A DNA stretch of 64,000 nucleotides from Bursaphelenchus xylophilus. Lineage: Eukaryota > Nematoda > Chromadorea > Rhabditida > Aphelenchoididae. Numbering within the stretch: the stretch's first letter is position 1; each line of letters opens with the position of its first letter. The notes beneath the pieces were generated by a model. That model saw nothing but the letters and a program-made list of their open reading frames with translations. It was not told where the DNA came from and ran no database searches. The DNA is taken from the NCBI GenBank assembly GCA_904066235.2, contig CAJFCV020000002.1:992001-1056000 (forward strand), written 5' to 3'. A program made the position numbers and the translations under genes. Positions 23,701-35,700 of the stretch are shown one piece after another.

Positions 23701-26700
23701 GACATGTTATACGATGAAAATTTTTTTCAAATTTAAAAAATTAGATGTGACATGTTATACGATGAAATTTTTTTTTTCAAATTAAAAAATTAGATGTGAC
23801 ATAAAAATTTTTTCAAATTCAGAAAAAATCCTTCGTATAACATGTCACACCCAATTTTTTTCAGTTTTCAAGAGGGTCATTTTTTTCTATTTCGGGTTGC
23901 CGTGGAGTTCATTCAAGGGGTGTGTTCAAAAAGGGAGAGAGTTCTGATTGGGGAGAGTTCAGAAAAGGGGGAGAGTTCGGGCTCACTCGCGATTCATAGT
24001 GTCGCTGAACTCTTATTGACCCAAAAAGTCGAAGCGCCAGTCGCGCACCAAATCTCCAGCAGTCAGCTTTCGCAAAGCTACCAAATCCAGGTTACTTTCC
24101 CGACGGGCCGCTGCAATAGCCGAACAATGCTTGAAAAAGCGTTTACCCTTTCCGAAAAGGTTTAGAAAACGTTTTTCAGAGATTTGCCAAGATCGGAAAA
24201 TCCTTCTTCCAAGCCTGCTCCGGTCAGCATTTCAACGCGAGTCTCATCAAAATCTTCATAGACAAAATCGACGAGAAATTTGGAATCAAGTTTCCCCTCC
24301 TCAGCAATGCCACCTATGACAGTGCCACATTGCCGGAGATTGGAGAATTTGGCCATTTCCTCTCCTCAACATACGACATTCATCCCTTCTTCAAGGTAGA
24401 CGTCCAACCCAATTTACGAAAGCAATTCAATACCAACCCTTATCTACTGACTTACAACGGCTTTGAATTGACTTTCCAACCACAGATTTACGGCCAACTT
24501 GAATGGCGCGAAATCAAAGAAGAGTATATTGAAATCTCAGTGAAATTTCTTGGGAAAATCGCTGACATTGATGCAAATTCAGCTAAAATCTCAATTTTAA
24601 GAGCCATCGAGATTGAAGAGAAGCTAGCCGAGCTGCTGACTGCTTCCACTCAACGTCATACCCAAGATTCTGACTATGATATCGTCTCTTTGCACGATTT
24701 CCATCACTTATTTCCGTTCTTCAAAATCAGCGGATTCATTCGTGGAATCTACCAAAATGAAGGAAAGAACATCACAAATTTTCTACAATATATCCTGAAT
24801 CGTCAAAGCAAAGTGGCCATCTACCATAAGCCAAGGCAAATTGAACGACATTACGCAGTTTGCACAGCCTTCAAGCAGGAGAAAAATGCGTTTTTGGACA
24901 GCATTTTGCTGAGAATCTTGTGGAAATATCAATTTTTCTTTGATGCAAAAGAAATTCAGATTTCAGAGAGGCTGAGATCTTCGTTATTTCAACCCCTAAT
25001 TAGTGGGAATGATGAGTCAGACAAGAGGAAGTCTTGTTTATCCCTTTTATCGCATGTTTACCCGCCGATCTTTGGAAATCTCGCGGTAAAAGCGTTATAT
25101 CCCAAAAATGATGATTTTAAAATCCGTCAAAAAGAAGTTGCAACAATTGCCGAGTATGTTCTGCAATCTTTCGAAGACATTTTTAATCAACTGTCATGGC
25201 TGTCATTGAGCGAAAAGAAGGTCTTAACATCGAAGATTAAGGAAATCTCAAGGATTTATGGAGCTCCAAAATGGGTGTTAGATGGCAAAAAACTCGATTT
25301 GCTCTACAGTAATTTAACCCACATTCGGAATGCTGATATTGCGACAAGATGGCTGGAGGCGAATGCTTTCAAACGGATCAAAATGTATCAACGGCTAACG
25401 CAAGGCGGAGAGATCCGGAGAGACGACTTTTTGTCAGCATTCAGTAGCCAGATTACCACGGAATTCGAAGCCACAGTCGATTATGATACTAATTCGTTCT
25501 ATTTGCCCTTGCCTTTCCTTGAACGCGACCTTGTTCATGAAGGGCATCCAGCAATTTGGAAATTCGTGATGATTGGAGATAAGATTGGGAAAATCTTGGG
25601 AAAACTATTCGATGAAAGTGGGCTGGAGAGGAATGAACTTGGAATGTTCAGTAAATGGATGAAGGCTGAGACAAGAAAAAGAGTGAAGGAGATGGTGGAT
25701 GAATTGGAGAAGGGGTATGAAGTGATTGGAGGTGGGAGAGGCTGGAATATCAATGAGGAATTAGCGGAGAATGTTGGGTTAAAGGTAATCGGCTCTTTGT
25801 TATTATAATGCACATGTACAGTGATGGACCTGATGCAGTGGCAAAGACGTACCATTTTGCATCCGGGAAGTATCAAAAATGTGGCAAAATACTTCCTTCT
25901 CCAAGTGAAAAATTTCAAAAGATTTCAAAAGCGCGCCTGCTCTTTTTGTAAAGGAAGCCATTTGAAACAAAGTTTTTTCACTTGGAAAGGGATGCATTTT
26001 ACCACATTTTTATTACTTCCCGGATGCAAAATTATACGTTTTTTGCCAACAGATCAGGTCTCTCACTGTATATTATTTCAGCTCTCCCTCCGTGGTCTCC
26101 AAAGTTATTCCAATTATTTTGGAGATGACCTTGCTTTGCCCAACAAGACCTTGTCCCATCTTTCATCTGATCAACTCTACTTCCTATTGCATACTCAACA
26201 ATATTGCCAAAAGAATCGTATTGATACATTCGCAACTCCCAACAACATTAAAGTTCTTGGCCATTTGAGGAACAGTGAGGAGTTCCGGACTGCATATCAC
26301 TGCAAGGCTGATAGCTTGTATGCTCCAAAGAATTTTGCTAAGGTAAAGGGAGAAAGAATGGCTTAAAGAGGACCTGATCCATTGGCAAAAAACGTATCAT
26401 TTTGTATCCGGGAAGTATTAAAAATGTAGCAAAATACCTCCCTCTCCAACTAAAAAATCTCCGTTTTGAAGGGCGCGCTTTTGAAATAGCGGGCAAATTT
26501 TAACGGCCCATAGCTTTTTAGATAGTACGCTTACAATGGGGGACCTGATCCAGTGGAAAAAAACGTAATTTTTTGCATCTAGGAAGTATTAAAAAATGTT
26601 GCAAAATGTCTTCCTCTCCAAGTAGCTCCGACTTCAAAAGCGCGCCCCTTCAAAACGGGTTTTTCGCTTGAAGAGGGAGGTATTTTGATACATTTTTTAT

Positions 26701-29700
26701 GCTTCCCGGATGCAAAATGGTGCGCTTTTTGCCACCGGATCAGGTCCGCCACTGTATCCATTCGTATTCTCTCATATAGTTTTACTGACAAATAATTTTT
26801 ATTGATTCTAGGTCTGGAATTCTCCAGCCAAGACTTCAGTTGGCCTTCCTACATACGATAAGGCCCTACCCAATCTTAACGTTCCCAGAAGAAAACCAAA
26901 TCACTCTAAAAAGTACTTGGAATGCGCCAAGTATTTCGAGGACAGCGTTGACAACTCCATCGATCCATGCGAAGACTTCTACAGCTACACATGCAACAAT
27001 TACAATGGCAGAGACACCTTTACTGACCTTGATTTGAAAAACACTTTGACGCTGGTGAAATCGATGATAATCGATATCAAAAAGGGCGACAACCAGGCTG
27101 TGAAGAAAGCCAAGACTTTCTACAATAAATGTCGAGAGGATTACCATAAAACATACGATGATGTGGACGTCGCCAAGGCGGTTGTAACTGAAATTGAAGA
27201 GGTTTTTGGCCACAAATTTAGTCTGCAATATAACGACAGTAAAAATGCTATTGTAACTCCAGAAGAGCTGAGTTATATCATTGGCTATTTGAGCGGAAAA
27301 TATGGCCAAGATATCGTTGTGAGCAGTATGATTTACACGAATAGTCGGCATCCAAACAAGGGATATTCGGTTTATTTGGCGGCTGAGGAGTTTGAAGAAG
27401 AAAGCAAGCGTAAAATCAGAGAGATAGCCAAAGAGCTGAACGAGTACCTGCAATATATTCGCAACGACATTGACGAAATTCAAGAGAACGTTTTGGAAAT
27501 GGCCACAGCTTTTGTCCAAATTGAAGGCCAATTTTTCGCAGCGGCTCGGAGATCGCAAGATTTGGATATGCGAAATTTCAGCGACATCTACTCACCGATT
27601 ACTGTAAAAAAATTCGAGGAAAAATATGGAACTTCCTTCAAAGTTAAGTCGTGTCTCAAAGGCCTGGTCAATTTGACGCCGGAGCTTGAGGAAAACATCA
27701 CTGATGATGATTTTGAATTGACCATTGAAGACGAAACGGCTTTTAAAAATGTGACAAATGAATTGACAGCTATACTGCAGGAGCATAACGAATATTTGGC
27801 GGATTACATATTCTATCGAACAATTCAAATGGCAAATCAAGAATTTTCGTTGGGAGTTACGAGAGCAATGGAAGAGGGGCAAGAAGTTCCAAGGAAAAGA
27901 AGAAAAGGATGGAAGAGGAAACTTCCGAAATTCCCAGGTAAGCAGTAATTTTACAGTCGGATATTCAAGCAGTTTGGTATTGATGTGATCAAAATTTGGT
28001 AGACCAGGGCTTGAGGGTTCTGAAACTGTGATAGGATCAAAAAAAGGATATGTCTTACTGTAATAAAGGTTTAAATCTTTTTTTGTCGAGTTCGAACCCT
28101 CCCCCAAACCGAACACTGCTGATTTTTGAACACTCCCCTCTTTGAGTAAGCAGTCTGCTTTTTCAAAAACTCCTCCTTACGATGGGGGACCTGATCCAGT
28201 AGCAAAAAACATATAATTTTGCATCCGGGAAGTATCAAAAAATGTGGCAAAATACCTCCCTTTCCAATTCAAAAAACTCCGATTTCAGCCGATCTTTTTG
28301 TGAGGGAAACAGCTTCAAAACAAAGTTTTTTTCGCTTGGAGAGGGAAGCATTTTGCCACATTTTTGATACTTCCCGGATGTAAAATGGCACATTTTTTGC
28401 CACTGGATCAATCCCCCACTGTAAACAATCCCCTTTTTCAAACACTTCGCCTCATTTTGAAAATTGAAAGAGTAAGGCGACATGTTATACGATGAAAAAA
28501 CTTTGAAAATGATTAATTGAGTGTGACATGTTATACGATGAAAAAATCGTTCAACTAAATCTCTAACTCTAATCATTACAGGCCAAGGCATCCACTACCC
28601 AAAGAAAGACATTGACATTCTTTCCCATCCTGAAGCTGTTGCGCTAGGACTAACTGCAGCCGATTTGAAATGTTTGCAACCAACCAAAGAGCTGTTCAAC
28701 GAAGCCCTCAACCACATATTTGTCAAGACAATACATCCGAATGATACTGAGCGTGATGATAAAAGAATGGAAGCCACCAAAATTGTCGATTCAACCCTAC
28801 TTGGGTTCAGAAGCATGCTGGATCAATTGAATTGGATGGATGGGAAGAGCAAAGAGGTAGGGAGATAACACAACTCAAGATTTTTCAAAAGACAAAGAAT
28901 TGGCAGCATATCGCCCTTTAAAAATTTGCTTCCAGGAGGCCTACAACAAGATTGGTCAGCTCGTCAAAAACGTTGCATATCCCAATATCTCGGTCGATGA
29001 ATCCAAGCTAGAAGCATATTACAAGGACCTAGATATATCCTCAATAACCGACTTCCGCGAAATGAACATCAAGTTGTTTGTTTTTAATCAGCGAAAAATA
29101 ATCGATGATTTGAAAAAGACTTCGTTCGATCGCCTTGATTTTGGCTCTGTCTTCGATTTGAATGCATGGTATCAGCAAGCAGCTAATTCAATCACTTTTC
29201 CTCTGTCCATTCTGCAGGCCCCATTCTTTGATCCCGAATGGCCTGCGGCGGTCAACTACGGTTCAATTGGAATGGTGGCTGGGCATGAGCTCACTCATGG
29301 GTTTGGTAAGTATAATAATCAGCCGATAGCTGTAAGAAAAGAGGCCATTTTACATGTTTTTTCAAGTATTATAATCGACCGATTTTCCCAGTTTTTGGCG
29401 TAATTTACATCTTCCTACAAAAATAGTCATCCGGTTTTTTGCCTTCTTGAAAAAAAGTGCATGGTGCATCAAATGATACGTTTTTTTGGGTATAGTGTTA
29501 GATTGTCCCACAGTTTTTCTTTCTGTGCCCAATTTCAAGGTGTAGGCCCAGCACTTCCCGAGAACCAGGGGGAAAAGAAAGTCTTACGGCCAATATGCAT
29601 CAAAAAATTGTATTAGAGCAGGGAAGCTGATCCAATGACCAAAAAAAAGGAGTTTTTTGCATCCAGGAAGCATCAAAAAATGTGGCAAAATACCTCCCTC

Positions 29701-32700
29701 TCCAAGCGAAAGGGCCGTATAAAACGAAGTTTTTCCCTTGGGGAGGGAGGCATTTTGCCACATTTTTTGATACTTCCCGGATGTAAAATGGCACATTTTT
29801 TGCCACTGGATCAGGTTCGTCACTGTACTCGTATAATCTCCGCTTCTTTCAGACGATCAAGGCATCCAATGGGATGGAGATGGCCGCCTTCAAAACTGGA
29901 TATCCAACTCTTCGTTTCAATCATTCCGCAAAATGGCTGATTGTGTTGTGGACCAATATAGTCAATTTTGCTATGATCAAAATCATTGCGTTAATGGGAC
30001 AAATACCCAAGGCGAAAACATCGCGGATAATGGAGGTATTCAAGCCGCCTTCCGAGCTTTCAGAAACGAGCTGTCGTTAAAAGCAGATGCTCAAAGTTTG
30101 CCCGGCGAGTTCGTTGGGAGATTCACCGCTGATCAGCTGTTTTTCTTGGCATTTGGAAGAGTTTGGTGCGCAGCGCCGTTGAGCAATCGTGAAAGGGAAA
30201 TGGTGCTAGGAGATGTTCATTCTCCAAGCAATTTCCGTGTCCTGGGAGCGCTACGAAACTTCCCCGCCTTCAGAGACGCTTTTAATTGTCCGTTGAAGAA
30301 AAATCGAAGCCAGGAGAAGCATTGCCAAGTCTGGATAACGGATGTGGAACCGAGTAAGTTTAGGAGCTATACGCTTCAAAAAAAATGAATTTTTCCAGAC
30401 CTCTCAACTCCGCCAACAACCACAACAGCCCCACCAATCAACGTTCCTCAAAGATCTCTAATCCCTGCTAACAATTCAGCGTATAACGAAGCCTCGCAAG
30501 GAATTCTCAAGTCTCTCGATCTCCAACAAGACGTCTGCAACGACTTCCACGGCTATGTCTGCAATAATTTCCATACAAAAGACCTTACCCTTAAAGAAGA
30601 GGCCACAGAAAATGTCGCCAAACATATTTTGAAGAATCTGGAAGATGACTCGATCCAATTTCCTCACAAAAAACTGATCAACTTATATTACACTAGCTGT
30701 GTTGAAGAGAGGAGTGCGCAGAATTCAAAGAAAAAATCAGTTGAGAAACTGTTGGAAGGGCTGGAAAAGGTCACTGGCTCAAAGTACCCAGCCTTTGAGG
30801 ATTCGGAAATTGAAATTTCAGCTATTTCTGAAGACTTTTTGGAGAAATCAATGGGATTTTTGCAAGGTCATCATAATATTGGCTCTATTTTTGATACCAG
30901 AGTAGAAAGAAATCTGGAGACCAGTAAGACAAATCCAGTATATTTGCTGCATGTTTTAGCGCCAAAACTTATATATCATCATGATGTATATAACAATGAC
31001 AGTGATGAAGATACGAGAAACCAGATTATTGGAGAGCATCTTGAATTGCTTGTGGAATACTCAAAAATCATCGGAAAAACTCCAAAGAGTCTGGAAAAGC
31101 TGGCAAAAGATGTTTACTACCTTGAACGACTTCTGGCTTCAATGTATAAGAACCACAGCCTAAGGCAAACACCGAAATATCATCAAAATTTGATTACATT
31201 ACAAGATCTGCAAACTGAGCTGAAAGGAATTAAATTTAACAAATATTTCGAAGTCATGTTGGAGAAGAGCAGTGAGGAGATTAGAAACATGTTTTTGAAA
31301 GATGAAGGACTTGTTGAAAATAGAATTGTGTCAACATTTGGAGTAGAACACATCAAGGAAATGTTCAGAAAAATCTATGGAAACCAAGTGACAGATGAAT
31401 CGTTGCTGAACTACTTCTACTTCAGACTGCTGTGGAGTCAAAGGTGGGGGTTTTTAGGAGAATTGTTGGATTTACTGTAGAATTGTCTTATAAGACTGAT
31501 ACTTAAGCGCAATACGGCGGTCAACTGTTAGGTAAATTGCATGTAATGAAGCCAATCTAGCAATCTTACACCGCTCTTTTTTCCCGATTTAAAATCTGAG
31601 TCCCTCTGTTTGACACTCAAAACAAATATGATAACCAATCGATATGGGCATGAAACTCAAACGACTAGGACAGAAAAACGCGGAGAATTTAACGGTATGA
31701 TAAATATTTTCCTACGCCTAAAGGTTTTCGCGGCAGGACCCATGAAAGAAAGTTGTAGTTTTTATCTGTCACCCTCTACATGCATGCTTGAGCACTACTT
31801 TGTGTAAGCGTGGACATAGACGTCCAGGAGAAAATCGTTTTCACGAGTTTTACGGTCAAACATCTTCAGAGATGTTGGACATACGAATATACCATGTTTT
31901 TTTTCAGAGAGCTTATTCTCAACCTAAACTCCGATGGTCTACCTCCAAACAAAGATGATATCGAGAATACCAAGCTCTCCTGCGCTTTGCAAACCCGTGA
32001 TATCCCAATCCTCACTTCTCGAGTGTTCCTGGAGAAGCAACATGTTGTGTTTGAAGTAGTCAAAGACAAAGTTTTGATTATGACGTCATCCCTCATCAAC
32101 ACTCTTCAAGGACTTTTGGTAGAGAGTACATGGATGTCAGCGGTTGTAAAGGCTCGAATCATCAACAAATTAGGTGCTCTACAAGTCAATGTCATCGCAG
32201 ATCAGAAAATATTCGATAACGAGTATTTGAGCCGCTATTTCGAAGGTTTGGGTTATAAGGACGACATGACATCAAGTGAATTAAAGTTGGCTGTAGAAGA
32301 ATTTTTCATAGCCAAAGGGTATCAAATTTTGAATTTCACTTCCCCATTCCAGATGACAGAATTTGAAGCCACAACGGTGAGTTTTGAAACTGAAAAATAC
32401 AGTAGATTTTATGTTCAATACAGTGATGGACCTGATCCATTGGCAAAAAACGTATAATTTTGCACCCGGGAAGTATCAAAAATGTGGCAAAATACCTCCC
32501 ACTAAAATAAAAAACTCCGTTTTGAAATGCGTGCCCTTTCCGTCACAAAAAGAGCGGGCGCGCTTTTGAAATCTGAGTTTTTTTCACTTGGAGAGGGAGG
32601 TATTTTGCTGCATTTTTGCTACTTCCCGGATCCAAAATGACGCTTTTTTTGCCACTGGATCTGGTCCCCCACTGTAGAATCTTAAAGATGAAAACCTTTG

Positions 32701-35700
32701 TTATTTTAGCCAGAAATCTCCTATGACTACTCGAAGAACACCTTGAACATTCCCGCGGCTGCCGTGCTTGCTCCATTCTACAACCCGGAATATCCATTTA
32801 CCATCAATTTTGCTGCTCTTGGAGTCAAGATTGCTGAGCATTTGACACATTCTTTCGGCAAGTTACACATTGCTTTCAAGAATCTTTTTTTTTAGATTTA
32901 TACGGTGTTCAAATTGATCAGAATGGTCGATTCGTTGAGTTGGATCAAGAAACGTCATTGGGATATGGAAACTTGGGCAAATGTTTTAATAAACAATATG
33001 GAATTGATGCGAATAATGAATTTTCTTCTGTTTTGGGGCATAACGCAGGTAGGAAATGGCTTCGGCAGAGCTTTGACGAACGCGAAGGCTTTCTTCTAAC
33101 TTATGTATATTATAAATGAGGTATCCCAGGTGCGACGCTCAGACTTTGCTTAGATTTTGCACACTGCACACACTTTGGGCATAGACTAAATATCAATTCC
33201 ATGAAAGTTTTAGCTCGCACTTTGCAGGCGCAGCCGAGATATTGAACCATCTTTGCCGCCGAGAGAGTACACTAAAAGCGGAGAACGGTCAGAGAGAAAA
33301 ACACTTTTTGCCCATAACTTTGCTAGTTTCGTGCGGAAAAAAATTATTTTTTGTGGAAACATTGCTCTCTGTGGTAGAAATAGGCATGAAACTTTTCGTT
33401 CCGAAATCTGGCAAAAAGTGTCAAATTTTCACCCACTTCTGATCTAAAAATCTCGGTTGTTTCTGCAAAGCGCGAGCATTGAATTCTCGCATATATGTTA
33501 GACACAATTACTCTAAATTTGTGCCTAGTTTCATCAAAATCTGAGCGTGGCACTTAGGGTACTTCCCTTGTTAATTTATACTGCTATTTTTAGCTATCCA
33601 CATCGCTAAGCAAGCCCTTCAACTGGCTGAAGACTTCTCTGGCCATTCTCCATCTTTTGCTGACAATATTTTAAGGCAATTTACTGATGATCAAGTTTTT
33701 TACATCAAATATTCTGGCCAATTTTGTGATCATCCCAATGCCAAGAATGAGCTGAAAAGAGGCTCAAACAAGGCTAAATTACTCAATATTTTGCAAAATG
33801 ATGCAGAGTTCGGAACGACATTTAATTGCCCAGCTAATAGCAAATATGTCAGCGAAAATCGTTGTGAATTGTTTAGTAGTAAGTTGAGATACTATACTTT
33901 TTATTTCATATTGTTTTTTGTGACGATACTGACCTCCTTTCAGTAGCTAAAACAGAAAGTCAGGATGTTTATATTGCCCCAGAACCCAAGGTAATTTCCA
34001 AGCTCGACAATAGCTATGAGAAGTACGAGAAAATTGTCAAGCATCTCAATGAGTCGTTGGATATCAATGTTGATCCATGCAACGATTTCTACAAGTACAC
34101 GTGCGGAAAGCTAAACCCTGATAGGAAGACAAGGGAGCAAGTGAACCTCCAGACTAAAATTGAAGCCATCAAAGCGATCACCGGGGCTGAGGTAAGCTTC
34201 ACAACTCCTCATCAATGGATTTATTTTCCCGTTTTCAACATCAAGTCTATCGAAAGCTCAAAAAAATCCAACATTTCTTGATCATTTTCAACCGCAAAAA
34301 ATGGTTTTTGTGGTATAAGGGCCCTGCACGTCAAACTGAGATAAGCTAAAACAGTCCGGTGAATGGATTGGCAATTGCCATAAAAAGAGGCGAAAAAACG
34401 TTTTGTCGGGGGAGAAATGGGGAATTTTTGGGGCGAGAGAGTAGTTTTGGCGCGCCTTTTCTCTGTGTTCTCTGTGAAATCAAGACGAAGTGTCAAAAAC
34501 CGATAGCGAAGTGTCTATTCCGGTCACCGGACTCCTCAGTTTGACGTGCCCTGCTTCAAAAGGTCGTAGCGAGCTCAGTTTGCACTTTAAAATCTTCTTA
34601 TTTCATAGACAAAAATTAATGTCACTTGAAAATACATATTCCAAAAATGAAATCTCTGCGCCGCCTCGGCCAAAAGTTATAGCCTCCGACTTTCATTCAT
34701 GTTTCTTGAAAGACCCTGTAAAATTTGACCCTGTAAATTACCTTTTCAGAAATCCCCGGCCCTCCGAAAGCTCCGCCAGTACTTTGATCAATGCGTGGAC
34801 TTCCACAAAAACTTTGACGACAAGATCAGAGACGGGACTGTCATCAAAAACAAAGTTCAAGAATTCATAAAACAAATCGGCAATAGTCTCCGCATCTCCA
34901 TGTACAGCAAGTCCAAGATTCGCTTTATCCCGCTCCAACACAAGATCATCTCCTATCTTCAGCTGTTTGAAGACCTGCAGACCTTCGTTACAACCACCAT
35001 TGAGGTGGACAACCGAGTTGATGGCGCTAGACCCGGAGTAAATCCAATGCTGTTGACAGTGGACGAGCCCACTTTGCTGTGGCCTAAAGGCGATTACATT
35101 CATGGGTGGGGAGCAAGCAAGGCGAAAAAGTACAAAGAAGAAATGCTCGAAGTCTTGGTGAAATTCGGCAAGATCTGGCCGAATGCAATTGTCGATGAAG
35201 CCGAGCTGGGCAGTTACATTGACACGTTTTTGTCCTTCGAAAGAATGATGACAAAACCAGCTTATTATACGCCTGATAGAGAGGACTCCCAGCCCACAAT
35301 TTATCCGTCTTCGCGGATGAACAAGTTCAGCTTTCTCCAATGGACATTGTACACAAATCAGCTGGTAACTTACACCGGACTTCCTCGACTGTCAGGCGCT
35401 AGATACGCGGTGAAATTCGAAAACACCTTGCTGATGCTGAGCAACAATATCGGGCGGCTTATGAAGAACGATGACAGGGTCAACTACTTTTTCATGCGGC
35501 TGTTAATGAAGTACAAACATCTGATTCCTGGCGTAGAATCTCCGAAAATTAATGCCGAAGAGGAATGCGCTCGTCAAACGCAAAAATTGTTCAAATTCGC
35601 AAATGGAAAAGTTTACATCAACTATGTAAGTGGTCGAAAAGACAGCACAGATGTACTACCAAGTCTACAAAGGATGTTCCATAATATTCGGAGTGAATTC

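Larger units (their letters stand above)
23160..26817 (+). other. M13 module 2, zinc site lost (KILGK)
   Basis: Exons 8-10 plus the first six bases of exon 11. The entry motif reads YSPCENFCEFACS. Most of the module is one 1,605-nt exon (24180-25784). HExxH is replaced by KILGK (25590-25604, residues 1314-1318), which aligns through the following FDESG. ENIAD reads EELAE, so the third zinc ligand Glu position is kept but Asp is Glu. The usual terminal C-x-x-W has lost its Cys and ends FAKVW. Inactive as a zinc peptidase by sequence. Confidence 0.8.
26818..30353 (+). other. M13 module 3, the only module with an intact zinc/catalytic site
   Basis: Exons 11-14. The entry motif DPCEDFYSYTC is canonical. 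The NAxY substrate-backbone motif is present as NAWY. HELTH is at 29284-29298 (residues 2049-2053), followed by GFDDQG. GENIADNGG follows with Glu2110 as the third zinc ligand and Asp2114 behind it. The terminal motif is CQVW. All family signatures needed for catalysis are visible, so this module is predicted to be active. A basic run (RKRRKGWKRK) lies just before the exon 11 donor and might be a furin-type cleavage site; that is inference. Confidence 0.85.
30399..33878 (+). other. M13 module 4, zinc dyad transposed (EHLTH)
   Basis: Exons 15-19, beginning with a Thr/Pro linker (STPPTTTTAPP). The entry motif reads DVCNDFHGYVC. The HELTH position reads EHLTH (32836-32850, residues 2770-2774): the first zinc His and the catalytic Glu have changed places, and the second His is intact. 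The ENIAD region reads GHNA with no equivalent Asp, so the third ligand is lost. The end reads CELF instead of CxxW. The donor after exon 17 is GCAAGT (GC-AG intron). Confidence 0.8.
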
